A DNA stretch of 64,000 nt from Sarocladium kiliense (taxonomy: Eukaryota; Ascomycota; Sordariomycetes; Hypocreales; Sarocladiaceae), in NCBI GenBank assembly GCA_030734395.1, contig JAUZTG010000041.1, forward strand, positions 2,418,001 through 2,482,000, written 5' to 3'. Numbering within the stretch: position 1 is the stretch's first letter; each line of letters begins with the position of its first letter. Below, piece after piece: positions 24,014 through 37,375 of the stretch. The notes under the pieces are model-generated. The model was not told the DNA's origin and ran no database searches. It was given only the letters and a program-made list of their open reading frames with translations. The position numbers were made by a program, and so were the translations under genes.

Positions 24014-27000
24014 TCACGAATGTGAAGATCCGTTAGCAGCTGTGGAACTGGAACCGCCTTGCTTGTGACGAGCATTCAATGCCCGGTACATGCCACTCAA
24101 TCGCTTGCCGGTGACACTCTTGCTAGTGTCGTCTACAGGCCAGAGAGCAGCCAGAAAGTCCCTGAACATTTCGTTAGCAAAGTCGACGGGTCCGAGGTTG
24201 TTTGCACTCACCAGAAGTTGTTCTTGAGTCCATCGTTATCAGCGAGGCTTTCGTCCATAAATGTGCCGATGGCCACAAGCTCAACTCCAAAGATAGACGC
24301 TCTTTCTTTACTTGACTTGACACTGTCCTTGGTTGTGGACAAAATCCGTTCGAAGTTCTCGCGTACAGGTTTTAGCAAGTACCAGATCATCGCATCATTG
24401 TTCTTGTCACGTTGGTCCTTGTCGTCACCAATGCGCCGCAGTTCGTCAAGTCGTCGCAGTGCCTTGACCCTACGGTCATCTTGAGGTCGAGCATCGTGGG
24501 GGCGGTCGCGCTCTCTGTCTCGCTCCCTGTCACGGTCCCGGTCTCGATCACGTCCATGGTCTCGGTCCCGGTCTCGATAGTCGCGTGAATCCCGACGGTC
24601 GCGATCACGATCACGGTCACGGTCACGTTCTCTGTCGCGATCTCGCTCTCGCTCTCGATCACGGTATCCAAGCCTGTCTTCATGGCGATGGTCGCGATGA
24701 TCCCGGTTTTGCTCTCGGTAATGGTCATCGCGATGACGAGGCTTCTCGTATCGGCGATCATCATCCTCTCGGTAGCGGCGTCGGTCACTTCGGTCGCGCT
24801 CATCACCATACTTGCTGCTCCGACGCGGATCTTCCACTCGGCGATGCTTGGTGCCGCGGATATCATCATGTGAAGGCTGCTTCCGCTTGAAATCGGGGCG
24901 AGGGGTGCCTTTGTCCTCAGTGTTGGCGCGAGGTCGGGAGGATTCTCCGTGAGAATGTTCTCGGTCACGGATCTTCTTCGCAACTGCAGGAGCGGGTGAC
25001 CCGGTGCCACTGCCACGATGGCCGTTCGTGACCGACTTCTTGCTGACTCGGTGGCCATCAACTTGTCTCGAGGCGCCAGAATGCTTGGCTTCCAAGACGG
25101 AGAGCAAGTACTCAGAGCGGCGGACTAGATGCACAGCTCCAGGTGCCTTCATCTTGTCGTTGCCCTTGCTCCGCTCTTCCTTTTTACCAACACGATGCTC
25201 CTCCAGGAAGAACTTGTCCTTCATGTCAAGTTCAGGGTCATCCCTGATCTGTACCCATGCGCCGAAACCATGACGGTCAATGCCAGCGAGAAGCATGCCA
25301 TCCTCCTTCGCACCCCAGGCACATGTGTAGTTCGCTGCTTTGGTAGCGTCCGGCAGGCGGAAAGATCTCCAGTCAGACGCTGCCTGTATAGACTTGCGAA
25401 GGAGCTGCAGTTGCTTGGGCCGCTCAATAGCTGTCTCAGCGTTGACCTTCTTCAGTTCGCCAAAGTCGATGAGTACTGCCTTTTTGTCCTTCTTCGTCAA
25501 AACCTTGCCCATCTTCTTCTCTTCATCAGCCAGCTTGTTCGAATTTTCCTCGAGAGCTTGTTGAGCGGCTTTGATGAAATCGCCAAGGACGGACTTGACA
25601 AATTCAGGATCTCTGTCCCCGAGCTTTGCCTCCTGAATGATGTCGTCACTGCGGTCATCCATGGATCCGAAGCGAAAGTATGCCTTGATCAGATTTCGCT
25701 GCTCTTTGTCATTCAGTGGTCGCTTCGGGTCCTTGTTAAGTGCTCTCTGTTCTTCTTCTTCTTGTTGCTGTTCTCGCTGACGTTTCTTAAGACGGTCTGC
25801 ACGATCGGTCTCCTTGTTCCGGTTCTTGATCGTTGCTCTTCTGGGCGCATTTTCTTCGGCAAGCTTCGCCACATAGTCCTCGTGCTGCTTCTTCTCCTCT
25901 TCGGCCTTGATCTCAGCAAGCTTGTCGGCAGGAATAATTTGATCCCAATCAAGGTTGATGTCATCCACCTTGACGTCAGTAACCTGCATGAAGCTATCCC
26001 AGTCGATGCCGCCACTGCTAAGATTGATCTTGTCATCAACCTTCGTCTTGGTCACTTCAGCATTCTCCAGGATCGAGTCGATGTCTAGCTGTTCCAGACG
26101 CTCCTGATTACCGCTCTGCTCGAACATTTTGGAGGACCGCATCTTCAGGACCATTTGGATATCCTCGGAGGAAGACGGCCCGTCAATCTTCAAGCCCTTC
26201 TTGTTCAGTTCCTCCTTGAAGGCCGCCTTGCCGTCGTCCGTTACACCTGCCTGGATCGTCAAGTATTCGAGGAGCAGCTTGTTGCGGGCTCGCTCAAGCA
26301 CTTCCTCTTCCACAGTCTCTTTAGAGACCAAGCGGTAGATGTTCACAGGACGTTTCTGTCCGATGCGATGAGCGCGAGCCATGGCCTGCAAATCAGCCTG
26401 TGGATTCCAATCGGAATCGAAGATGATGACGGTGTCGGCAGTCATGAGGTTAATGCCGAGACCACCAGCGCGTGTTGAGAGCAAGAAGCAGAAATCATCA
26501 CTGTCATCAGCGTTGAAATGATTGATGGCCATCCGACGAGGCCCAGCTGCGATGGTGCCATCCAAGCGCTGGAACTTGTAGCCGCGCAAGCTCATGTAGT
26601 CGCCCAAGATGTCAAGCATTTTCACCATCTGACTGAAGATAAGGACGCGATGGCCATCCTTTTTCATCTTGGAGAGGAGTTGATCAAGCAACATCATTTT
26701 TCCGCTGCTTGCAATGAGGCCCTTGATTTGATCCTCTCGCCTCGTGCTACCAGCCAAAACACGCTCCTCCGCGCCGGGGAACATGTAGGGATGATTGCTG
26801 ACTTTCTTGAGTTCCATCATGATATTGAGAAGTGAGTTCTTGTGCCCGCTGTTCGCATCGCTCAACGCAGAGTAGTTTCGAGTGAGGATGTTTTTGTAGT
26901 AGTCAAGCTGAACGTCGGATAACTCAACCCGAATGATCTTCTCCGTCTTCGGAGGCAAATCAGATTCGACGGTTTCCTTTGTACGCCTCAGAATGTATGG

Positions 27001-29195
27001 TGCGATCGCTGAGTGCAGCAGTTGCAGCTTTTCTTGAGCGTCAACCGCTGAAAGAGAGTCCAAGTCCTCATCAATGTCGACTTTGCCAGGATTGAGGAAG
27101 TCAAGAAGGGCAGACAGCTCCGCAAGATTGTTCTGGATAGGCGTGCCAGTGATGAGTACCTTACAGGGGATGCCGAAACCAACCAAGCGAGCATAGAGCT
27201 GTGACTCCCGGTTCTTGAGCCGATGGGCTTCGTCGACGGCAAGGACCTGCCATTTGATTGACTGAAGGAACTGCCAATCTTGAAGAATGAACTCATACGA
27301 TGTGACCAAGACATTGAACTTAGGCTTCTTTGGGTTTCCGTCAACCAGCAGCTCGTGCTCGCGGATAGTGTTTCGAGCATCCTCTGGTCCAAGATAGACG
27401 ACATAGTTCATGTCCGGAGCCCAGTTGTTGAATGTATCGCACCACGCAGGGATGACACTCAGAGGTGCGACGACAAGAGATGGACCCTCTTGGCGGCGAT
27501 CATTTCGGAGCCAGCTTAAGAACGAGACCGTTTGCACAGTCTTTCCTAGACCCATTTCATCGGCAAGAATGACGTTGTTGCCGCGAGCCCAGTTGAGGCA
27601 GAGGAAGTTAAGGCCACGAAGCTGGAACTGGCGCAACTCTCCACCGACGATATAGTCTGGCTGCTTCTCCAGCTTCGTCATCCGAGACCGAGTGTCAATA
27701 TTTGTTTCCTTCCTGTCTGACTGCCATGATCTTGATGCGCGGTCAAGATACTGGTCAATCTTGTCCTGGAACTGGGCGCTGATGTCCTCGGCGGTTTCCC
27801 ACGTGCACTCCTCATACGTGAGTCCTTTCCACTTGACGTAATACTCGGGCCCGTCGTCACCATCACGAACAGCAACGACTCTTTCGACCTTGGTGTAGTC
27901 TTCAAACGCTTCGTCGTCCCGCTCTCGATCGAGGAAGAATTGCTCTTTAGTCTCGGGAGGTATGTCATCGCCGAACCGGATCTCTAATTCCATTTCAACA
28001 AGCTTCCGGAAATAGTTCTCGACCTTGCGAAAACCACGGACGTTACGAAGTGTTTCAATGGATTCCCAGGTATCGTGAAGGTGCGATTTTCCTTGCCACT
28101 TGACATAGTACTCGAAATCGTGGCGGCTAGAGTCCCATGCCAGCTCTTGGTCTGCTCTTATACGGTGCTTGACGACCTTTTCTACGTAAGGCGAGTCGTC
28201 AACATAGTCGGCAACGTAGTAGGAGGCGACCAACTCCGGGTCTTCTTCATCTTCGTCGGCATCGCTCTCCTCGTAAGCGCCTTGTTGGACCTGCTGCGCA
28301 GCACGGCGACTGGACCATCGCTTCTCAGCATATGCGACCTCTGGTTGAGCTTCTCGTTGACGCCGAGCCTTCTTCTGCAAACTTTTCGCTCGGGCGCCAC
28401 CATAGACGTCTGAATCGGAGTCGGAATCGTCTATGGATGGTTGGCGGGCAGGTGTCCCTCGTTTGGAAGCTATCGAAAGTGATCAGTTGCGTCCAAAAGC
28501 AAGCCGAACGGGTCTGCACTCACTCGGACGTGATGTTTCAACACGCCGCCGCTTGATATTCCGGCGGTTGACAGGTTCAGCATCTTCTTCGGAGTCTTCG
28601 GAATCAACCTGCAAGGCCGATGTGTGAGCTTCTTGCAACGCTTGACATCAATCAGTTGAGGGCAGTACATACCACTTTCCGCTGTTCTCGGGGGCGTGTC
28701 TTTCAGAAATGGTCAGCAGTACTCATGCAAGTTTAAGGAAGCAAGCCATACGCTACGCCGTAGTCCGTACAGCTCAGGGTTGGCCATAATGTATTCATCT
28801 TCTTCAATCTTCGCCTTGCGCTTCGCTGGGCGAGATGAATCGCTGGAGCTGGCACGCGTAATGGTTGGGATGCCATCGTCTAGTGCTTCGAGCTCCTCTT
28901 GATCTTCATGCTGTGAGGGGGAGCTCTGCTGCATGTCGAAATCGCCGTCGTCGGAAGCATTGTCGTCAGCAGACGCGTCACTTTCCGACATGACATCGTT
29001 CTCATCCAGGTGGACGTGTCTTGAGGATCCGTTCGCGGCAGGGAAGGGAGACGGCGAGAGTCTTCGGTCGGAATCATTTGGGGTGTCGGAAATTGCCTCA
29101 TCATCTGGCCGACTTCTCGTTACCAACGTAGAGTCCATTGCATCGTCCGGCGACAGATGTCCGTTCATCGGAGCACCCGTGGCCGGGGCGGACAT
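24014..29195 (-). CDS. CHD1: CHD1 chromodomain ATP-dependent remodeler
   Basis: Chd1/Hrp1-type nucleosome spacing enzyme of 1653 residues acting on transcribed chromatin. Five exons in coding order: 29195-28752, 28699-28673 (a 27-bp microexon), 28608-28524, 28469-24212, 24161-24014; introns are 52, 64, 54 and 50 bp and phases agree. An acidic Ser/Asp-rich N terminus precedes chromodomain 1 (about 281-341) and chromodomain 2 (about 377-430). The Snf2 ATPase has DEMGLGKT at 489-496 and DEAH at 598-601, with the helicase C lobe (RAHRIGQKRPVNIYRLV) following. A SANT/SLIDE-like region comes next (KEQRNLIKAYFRFGSMDDRS). A long Arg-Asp/Arg-Glu tract (about 1453-1513) sits just before the CHD1 helical C-terminal domain (MIWYLLKPVRENFERIL to NNFWDFLAALWPV), which the last intron interrupts. 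Confidence 0.96.
24490..24667 (-). repeat. RD/RE-coding low-complexity tract in CHD1
   Basis: Degenerate codon-pair repeat (CGN-GAN) encoding alternating Arg-Asp and Arg-Glu dipeptides in CHD1, just before its helical C-terminal domain. Similar RD/RE tracts are found in splicing-associated proteins. A comparable tract occurs in PRP40 in this window. Confidence 0.85.
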
Positions 29196-31258
29196 GGCAG
29201 CAATCGTACAGAGGGTTGCCTGAAGAAATCATGAGTGTCAGCAGAAAATCCTGAAAGCAGGGGGCCAACAGATGATTGAGTAGTGCCTAGGGGAGCTCTG
29301 CATCTCCCTAGCAGCTCGATTCGAAAGGCTATAGGGTGTCGATGATGGAGAGGTATCACTTGTCGCATCCGGGGTTGATCTTTTGATGGCGAGGCTGACT
29401 GGCGATGGACAGGACAATTGGGGGCATTCGAGTGCACGGGCGAGGTTCAGGGATGGCCGAGAGACGCCTGTTCATCCGGATCCATCAAACCAATCGTCTC
29501 TCGAGGTCGACATATACTCTGAGTGTCGAACCATGTGTATACGGAAGGCCTTCGGAGGTTGTCGAAGATGCGGTACCGGCGCGGTGCAGGGAGCGAGACG
29601 CGAAGAGCATGGCAGGGATGTGAGAGGCAGAGAATAGCAAAGACTTACAAGTCATCAATGAGGAATACTTGCAATGAGGACCGAGGAGCAAGCCAAGTCG
29701 TGATTCTCCGTCGAGAAAGGTTCGGCAGGGTCTTGCAGCCGATCGGGGAGGAGGGTGTGAGTGGACGGAGAGGTGTAGTGAGAGATGGGCGGGAATGTTA
29801 CAAAAAAGCCAGTACTGGGTCTGGGCTGGTGGAGAGAAAAGCCCGGCGGGTGCGGGAGAGCGCTGCGGGAAGAATGGTTGGCTGAGGCAGGCAGGCCAGT
29901 GGCTGCCGGGGGTGAGTGTGGCTGGGGCGCACGTGACCAGATGAAGGACCGCCGTGACAAGCGGCAGCGTGGTGGATTCCCGTTGGCTTGACTCAATGTT
30001 GAATGATGAATCAGAAGCCGAACGAACTCATGCTTCAATAAGTTTGTCAATTGTAAGGATGAACCGAGGCGGGTTCCTTACTTTGCTTGCGAAGTTGTGA
30101 TCGCAGCAGTTCGATCTCCGAGAAAGAGTCACTCCCATCGACACATCACATGTCGAAATATCAGGACTTTAAAGTTTGCACAAGTATCAGATCTCAAAGT
30201 GGTTTCATAAGGTCATGATCAGTTATGGTTGGGGCGTTCAATATGCGTGTGAGGAGAACACGAAGCAGGCACAGCAAACTCGACATTTAGCACTCGAGAC
30301 CCTTTGTAGTCCTGCCGGCTGTTATCATCAGACTGCCATTCAATCTGCTTGCAAATTTAGGGGTTACCTCGGAGTCCATTGCTTTGACTTTTGTCGCCGC
30401 CGCCTTGGGGTAGCGATTGCAAGTCCCTATACGGAGTAGAGTTGTGAGAGTGACAGGGGGATGATTTGCAGACGCCTCGAGACGGTATTGTTCCACCACT
30501 GCTGAGCAAGGATAAACTCAGCAGAAGCCAGCCAAAGTAGATCCTTTCGATATAGAGCAAGTATGCACCAAGTATGTATTGGAGATAATATTCACCGGAA
30601 AGTCATGGATCATCTTGGCCAGTCGATTGGGAGGTTGCATAATGTGTTTGGTACTCGAGTCCCACCTCGATACCTTATGTATTACCAGCAGCATGAACAT
30701 GCGGCATCACTTGCCATTGAGCTTAGGACTAGCAAAGAACCACCTTTGGTCTCCTGTGAACGAAGCCATGTGCTACCCCTCATGCCACATCTATATTTGA
30801 CGGAAAACCGGGGTGGTGTCTCTTCGTCCCTAAGGTAGATGAGACACTCCGTACAACAGTACAACAGAACCAACCCAGCTCACAAGGCTAAGGTAGCCCC
30901 GCCTCACTGACGATTCAGCGGCCAGTAAAACCCGCTGACCACTGGCGCCTGCCCGACATATCGTCACACACACACCCAATCGAGCCAGACGCTAAATTCT
31001 TTTTCTTTCACGCCCGCTTCCCGTGTCTCCATTGTCTCTTGTCCATCAACCTCCACAACACCAGAGCCCCCTTCGCAGCAGAATCGCTGTCTCTGCGTTG
31101 AAGGCTTCGAACTCCTTCTCTCGGTCCTTGATCCTTCGACTATTTCTCGACTTATATACACATTGACGCGCACGACTTCGAACCCTGTCCCTCGCGCCTA
31201 ACCCCGCCATCGACTACCCTACATATTAGAGCTTCCCAAGCTCTCGACCACCGTCGCC
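29196..31258. promoter_or_regulatory. Divergent spacer CHD1 / RLI1
   Basis: About 2.06 kb between two divergent start codons, containing both promoters. The RLI1-proximal part (about 30960-31258) is CT-rich and contains a TATATA sequence at 31153. I see no gene; short frames on both strands have no recognisable product. Confidence 0.5.
31153..31158 (+). promoter_or_regulatory. TATA-like hexamer upstream of RLI1
   Basis: TATATA lies 101-106 bp before the RLI1 ATG, downstream of a CT-rich stretch, a layout common in highly expressed fungal genes. It is a single short motif, so the call is tentative. Confidence 0.3.
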
Positions 31259-33355
31259 ATGTCTGACAAGCTTACTCGGTAGGTCCAGCCTGGCTACAAG
31301 TGGCTACCTTGTGATATTTGCGATATTTTCTCGACTGACTAACATGTGTCTTCCCGTGCAGTATCGCCATCGTCAACGACGACAAGGTAGGTCGCAAAAA
31401 CCCTGCCCTCGACCCCGCGCTGCCCCACCATCGTGACTGACCTCATTCCTACCGCACAGTGCCGCCCGCGCAAATGTCGTCAAGAATGCAAGAAGTCTTG
31501 TCCCGTCGTCCGCAGTGGCAAGCTCTGTATTGAAGTGCAGCCCGATTCCCGCCTTGCCTTCATCTCCGAGTCTCTGTGTATCGGTTGTGGTATCTGCCCC
31601 AAGAAGTGCCCTTTCGATGCCATCACCATCATCAACCTGCCCACGAACCTCGAAAGCCAGGTCACACATCGCTATGGACCCAATAGCTTCAAGCTCCACC
31701 GCTTGCCTATGCCTCGTCCTGGACAGGTTCTTGGTCTTGTCGGAACCAACGGTATCGGCAAGAGTACTGCCCTGAAGATCCTGAGTGGTCGCCTCAAGCC
31801 CAATCTGGGTCGCTATGAGAACCCCCCGGATTGGGAGGACGTTATCAAGCACTTCCGTGGCTCTGAGCTTCAGAGTGAGTTCATTTCAAAGTAAACTCTC
31901 TCTTTAGGGATTCGACGACTAACTCTTTCTAAACAGACTACTTCACCAAACTTCTGGAAGATGACCTGAAGGCTGTTGTCAAGCCTCAGTACGTCGATCA
32001 GATTCCCAGGGCTATCAAGGGCGTCAAGACTGTTGGCGAGCTTCTGGAGAGCCGCCACACGCTGGGCAACCTCGAGTCTACCGTTGATACCCTCGAGCTC
32101 GGCCACATTATGGACCGTGACGTCCACCTCCTTTCCGGTGGTGAGCTTCAGCGTTTCGCCATCGGTACCGTCTGCGTTCAGCAGGCCGATGTGTACATGT
32201 TCGACGAGCCCTCTTCCTACCTCGATGTCAAGCAAAGGTTGAGTGCCGCTCAGATCATCCGCTCACTTCTTCGTGATGACGACTATGTCATCGTTGTCGA
32301 GCACGATCTGTCAGTCCTTGACTACCTGTCCGATTACATCTGCGTTCTCTACGGCCAGCCTGCCATTTATGGTGTCGTCACTCTGCCGTACTCTGTTCGT
32401 GAGGGTATCAACATCTTCCTTGATGGTCACATCCCCACTGAGAACCTGCGTTTCCGTGAGGAGTCTCTCACTTTCCGCATTGCTGATACCAGCGATGAGT
32501 TCGCCATCGACAGGTCTCGTGCCTTCAAGTACCCCAGCATGGAGAAGAACCTGGGTAACTTCAGGCTCCGCATTGATAGCGGCGAGTTTACCGACTCCGA
32601 AATCATCGTCATGATGGGAGAGAACGGAACTGGCAAGACCACTTTCTGTCGCCTGCTCGCTGGTGCCCTTAAGCCTGACTCCAAGGCAAATGTACCCGAG
32701 ATGAAGATCAGCATGAAGCCGCAGACCATCACTCCCAAGTTTGAGGGCACTGTCCGCCAGCTGTTCTTCAAGAAGATCAAGCAGTCTTTCCTGTCTCCTC
32801 AGTTCCAGACTGATGTCGTCAAGCCCCTGAAGCTCGATGACTTCATCGACCAAGAGGTCAAGAATCTGTCCGGTGGTGAATTGCAGCGTGTTGCCATCGT
32901 TCTCGCGCTCGGTATGCCCGCCGACATCTATCTCATTGACGAGCCCTCTGCCTACCTCGACTCTGAGCAGCGTATCATTGCCTCTCGCGTCATCAAGCGT
33001 TTCATCATGCACTCCAAGAAGACCGCCTTCGTTGTCGAGCACGATTTCATCATGGCCACTTACCTTGCCGACCGCGTCATTGTCTTCGATGGCAAGCCTG
33101 GTATCGATGCCCACGCCAACAAGCCCGAGTCTCTCTTGACCGGCTGCAACAAGTTCCTCAAGAACCTTGACGTCACCTTCCGTCGCGATCCTGCCAACTT
33201 CCGCCCTCGTATCAACAAGCAGGGCTCTCAGCTCGACCAGGATCAGAAGATGAGCGGCAACTACGTAAGCACCTTCCCACCACATCATTCGCGTATCTTG
33301 ATACTGACTCACTTCGTAGTTCTTCTTGGAGGATACTACCGAGAAGAGCTCTTGA
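31259..33355 (+). CDS. RLI1: ABCE1/Rli1 ribosome-recycling ATPase
   Basis: Rli1, the iron-sulfur twin-ATPase that splits ribosomes after termination and aids initiation and export, 607 residues (yeast 608). Exons: 31259-31278 (20 bp), 31362-31386 (25 bp), 31460-31874, 31937-33264, 33320-33355. The first two tiny exons encode MSDKLTRIAIVNDDK, and exon 3 starts exactly at the first cluster cysteine. Fe-S ligands: C16, C21, C25, C29 and C55, C58, C61, C65. NBD1 has GTNGIGKST (from 109), LLSGGELQRFAI, and a Walker B with MFDEPSSYLD. NBD2 has GENGTGKTT, NLSGGELQRVAI and LIDEPSAYLD. The hinge KPQTITPKFEGTVRQL is present. The last exon contributes only FFLEDTTEKSS. Every diagnostic motif is intact. 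Confidence 0.98.
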
Positions 33356-34204
33356 AAAGGGCAACTCGGAGGGCAATTACTTTCACCACCGTCAGATCTT
33401 GAGTAGTGAGAACAGTGGTGAGGGAAAAACACAGACCAAGCAGAAGACCGGAGGAGGTCAAAACGCTGGAACTCAGGCGCATAGCGGCGCCAGCGAGGAT
33501 GATGAGCCAGGTGGCTAACACAGGTGACGACAGTCTATCCCCTGTTGCCTGGTCCTGCCAAGGGTGAAGCTGAGTTTCACAACTTTCATCGAGAGAGAAG
33601 TATGCACTCACTTTTCACCCACATCTTGGGCAGATTGAGGGGCAATGGAGCAAGCAGGATGACTGTCGTCAGATCTCCTACCTCGCGGGAGGTCACGTCT
33701 TATACATACACAAAAGTTTTTACATAGAAAATGAATGGAATGGGAAAGCTCACGAACCGCTCCAACTCAGCAAAATCCCCCCATCGTTCAGGACATACTG
33801 CTACCATTGCCATGTGAAAGGTGCGAAATAGATCTGTATTCTACCATACCACCACCACTCGCCACTTTTAGAGGATTAGATGCTCTTACATAGTTGGGAA
33901 GGTTTTCCATACCCTTTCATGCTTCTGCGTCCCTACGACTGTAGGATCTCGTCTGCGAGGAAGCGAACAACCAAGACATGGGAGGGTAAAAAACCCCCGC
34001 GGTAGGAACCGTACTAGAGACTCTGAAAGAAAAAAACAAGGTCATCTCGCTCCTTATCAAGAAACGGGGAAGAACCAAGCCTTTTGAGTACGTACTAGAA
34101 GTGAATAAGAGCAGATAGAAGCAAAAAGCTGAGGAGGGGTGGTTGGCTGTCAATAACGGAAAAAAAATTAATCCCTTTTCCCATCCAGAGCCTTACGAAC
34201 TTGG
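33356..34204. other. Convergent spacer RLI1 / PRP40
   Basis: An 849-bp spacer between convergent stop codons. Just after the RLI1 stop an out-of-frame stretch stays open but has no similarity. It probably holds both 3' UTRs. Confidence 0.5.
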
Positions 34205-36976
34205 CTACTCATCCTCCTCAATCTCTCCCTCCTCGCTGCCGGACTTGATGTCCTTTGGCGGCGGAAGCGGGGACTTTGCTGCTGGTCGTGCGGCCTCACG
34301 CTTGGGCGTCGGCTCAGGAGTGCGTTCTCTCTTAAGTCGCTGTAGGTGGATGGATATTAGTGTTTGAACCCTTTGACAAGTATCCGCATGGAAGGGGAAG
34401 GGAGCGTACCTTGGAATCTCTCGATTCGCGTCTCGAGTAGTCATCCTCATCTTCCGGACGACGACGACGCGACCCAGAGGGACGATCATCGCCGTAGGGG
34501 AGCCCGTCATACGAACCTGAATCAACGCGGCGTCGGTACAGCCGCTCCCGTTCTTCCTCCCTATCCCTCCTCTCGCGGTCATAGTGGCTGTCATCATCGC
34601 GGCGAGCGCGTGGATCCCGAGGTGGCCGGTCGTAGTCCCGATCACGTTCGCGTTCGCGCTCACGGTCACGGTCTCGGTCCCTGTCTCGTTCGCGGTCTCT
34701 GTCACGTTCGCGATCGCGTGGCTCTCGGTCGCGCTCACGGTCACGGTGCTCCCTCTCCCGACGGGGTGGAGAAGAGGGGGCGCGTGCGCCGCGGTCAGTT
34801 GAGAGGAGGTTCTCTGCCATGGTAGTCTTACGATGATTTCTTTCTCGCTCGGCGATAGCCCTACGGCGATCTGCCTCATACGGGTCTACTTCGGGGCTGC
34901 GACTGCGCCTAGAGGCTCTGCGGTCGCTGCCGCGATGAGATCGCTCACCCCTGGATCGATCCCGGCGGTGATGATGAGCATCAGGCTCTACGGAGCGAGG
35001 GTCACGGCGTCTGTGATGGCTGCTGCGCTCGGCTTCTTCCTCTTTCTCGCGCAGACGGCGGAGGTACTTGTCAAAGGCCATACGGCGGAAGTCTTCTGTG
35101 CTGACGGCCTGGAACTCTTCAGATTTGATCAGGCGAGGCCGTACCTTGTCATAAGTATCATTGAGCGTGATAGGGGGGTCAAGCCGCTTAAGAGAGGCAC
35201 GAAGGTCATCAATGGCGCGACGTTGGTGGCGGTCGGGCTGCTTCTCGTCCTCGCGTTTGGATATGCGCTTTTCGCGGAGCTGGACACATGGGTCAGCTTC
35301 GATTCATAGCCAGCGATGAGCGATGTGGAACTTACTCGTTCGAAAATGAGTTCGAGAATGTCACGATTAATGTTAGCAGTCCGTCGATCTTCCTTCATGA
35401 GGGACAGGAACTCCTCTATGTCGCTCGTTGGCGTGAGATCATATCGCTTATCCTGCTCAACAGTTTAGTAGACATTCCACAAGTTGCAAATGCGTGACAC
35501 AAACCTCAATCACATCCAGCACGTCGTTGCGAGGGCCTCGCAGGCCGCGCTCTTCCTCTTCAATCACATCCCAGAACAGCTCCTGGGCAGTGGAACCTCC
35601 GTTTCCAGCCATGTTGAGATATCGATCGTCGTTCTCAATCAGGGGCATGATCTGATCCCAGTTTGTACCAGCATTGATCTTGCCTTCCTTCCGCAGCGAG
35701 CTCAAGAGTGACTTGAACCCATCACGAGCCTTGCGCTCCTTGCGGAACTTGCGGTTCTTCTCTTCCTGCTTTGAGTCGTTGAATGCGCGCTCAAGAGCCT
35801 TCATGTGGTTCTGGAAGGCGACCAGAATGTCAAACTGACTCAGAGTCTGATACTTGGCGTCGTTTTGGAAAGGAGGCGTCGATGAGATGATATCCTGGGC
35901 TTCAGACCAGCGTGTGTAGGGCTCGAGATCCAGCTTCTGCAGAATGTCGATGAGCCCGTCCATTGCGCCCTTTCGCATCGTGGTCTGCTGCTCAGCGTGC
36001 GACTTCTTCAGACCGACGATGTACTCCTCGAACAACTGTCTGCGCTCAGCTTCGTTGTCGGTGGACCTGAAGATCGTCTCGCCCTCAATCATTGGTCGCG
36101 CAGTCTTCCAGCGTGTGTAGTGGGTGATCTCAGGGTGTCGCTTCAACATGGTCTCGAAGTCCGCGCGCAGCTTCGCAAGTCGCTCCTTGTGACGCTCCTT
36201 GTCCTGCACAACCATATCTTGGCAGTACTTCTGGAAAGCGGCCTTGCGATCCTTGGGATCCTTGATCGCACGGAACTGAGGGTCGCGAGCAGTGGCTCGA
36301 ATGGTCTGCTCCCAAGTCCAATCAGGCTGAACGTTACTTCGCTTGAGCAGCTTTATAAAAGCAGCCTCAGCTTCCTCCGGACTCGCGTATTCAGGATCAT
36401 TGGAGGCGGGAACGAAGGTCTGGGCTCGAGGGTCGCTAGGATAGGTAATCTGCCGCGACTCAGGATATGAATCGCGGTAGCCGCGGTCGTCGTCACGGTC
36501 CCGGCGATCGCGATAGTCACGTCGGTCGTTGTAATCGCGCTGGTCTCGCTGATCGCGGTAGTCGCGTTGGTCGCGAGGTTGATCGTAGCCTTGGCTTGGT
36601 GTAGGGAACGCGTTCGGGGGAGCGGCTGCTTGGGGAGCAGCAGCACCGAGGGCAGCCTTGTACACATCTGGCATCTCCCAAGAGCTCTGCTTCGTCTCCG
36701 TGTTGTACCAGTATTTGCGACCGCCCTCTGCGGTGTACTCCTTCCATGGCTGGTTCGCAAGGGCTCGCTGTTCAAATGGTTAGCTTCTTGCGCAAACGAA
36801 TTGCTGAGAATCTGAACACAACATACCTCGGCCGGACCCATCATCTCCTCGGGCTTGGTCCATTGCGTCACCTTGGTCGCGTTGTTGTAATAATAGGCTC
36901 GGCCATCGGGCGTATGATGCTCCTGCCAGGTCGACGGAGGCTGGCCATACGGGCCTGGTGCTGCGAAGCCGTTCAT
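34205..36976 (-). CDS. PRP40: U1 snRNP-associated splicing factor Prp40
   Basis: Prp40 homologue of 844 residues, the WW/FF protein that links U1 snRNP to the branch-point protein and to the RNA polymerase II tail. Five exons in coding order: 36976-36827, 36767-35505, 35452-35336, 35279-34410, 34339-34205; introns 59, 52, 56 and 70 bp. WW1 has W17 and W39; WW2 has W58 and W80. An Arg/Asp/Tyr-rich linker follows. FF domains then run from about residue 178 to 600 (for example PDWTWEQTIRATARDPQF, THYTRWKTARPMIEGE, NWDQIMPLIENDDRYL). The C-terminal third is an extension absent from yeast Prp40: a basic Ser/His/Arg part, an RD/RE tract (about 684-728) and an acidic end (SGSEEGEIEEDE). It resembles metazoan PRPF40 and other filamentous-fungal homologues in layout. 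Confidence 0.94.
34628..34760 (-). repeat. RD/RE-coding low-complexity tract in PRP40
   Basis: Codon-pair repeat giving alternating Arg-Asp and Arg-Glu in the C-terminal extension of PRP40. It has the same type of composition as the tract in CHD1 at 24490-24667, in a different gene on the same strand. Confidence 0.85.
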
Positions 36977-37375
36977 GGCGAAGTAGCTGATCGAACAGCT
37001 AATAGCGTTCGAAGAGCACCCCCAGAGTAAGTAAAGCGCACGGTTTGGCCACCTTAATGATGCTTATGTGACGTGGACAGTTGGCGACTGTGTCAACAGG
37101 TAGATTGCGAGACGAGGCTTCGAGTTGGGATGATTTTGCTGCCGCCAACGATGGCGTGCACGGACCACCGTGGGGAGGGTCCTTCATCAGCACCTCGACC
37201 TCAACGTCCATCACTACCTAAGGACAGCACAGGACACTAACTAGGGTCACTACGACACGATATTTCAGCGCTGAACACGACGAACTCAACAACAGAACAG
37301 TCAATCTTCTCACTGGGACTTTGGAGCCTTACCGGAGCGACATGAAGTCGTAGCAGCAACCTCCCCCACACAATC
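36977..37375. promoter_or_regulatory. Shared promoter PRP40 / TRS65
   Basis: A 399-bp spacer between divergent start codons, so it holds both promoters. No clear TATA box or known factor site is seen. Confidence 0.5.
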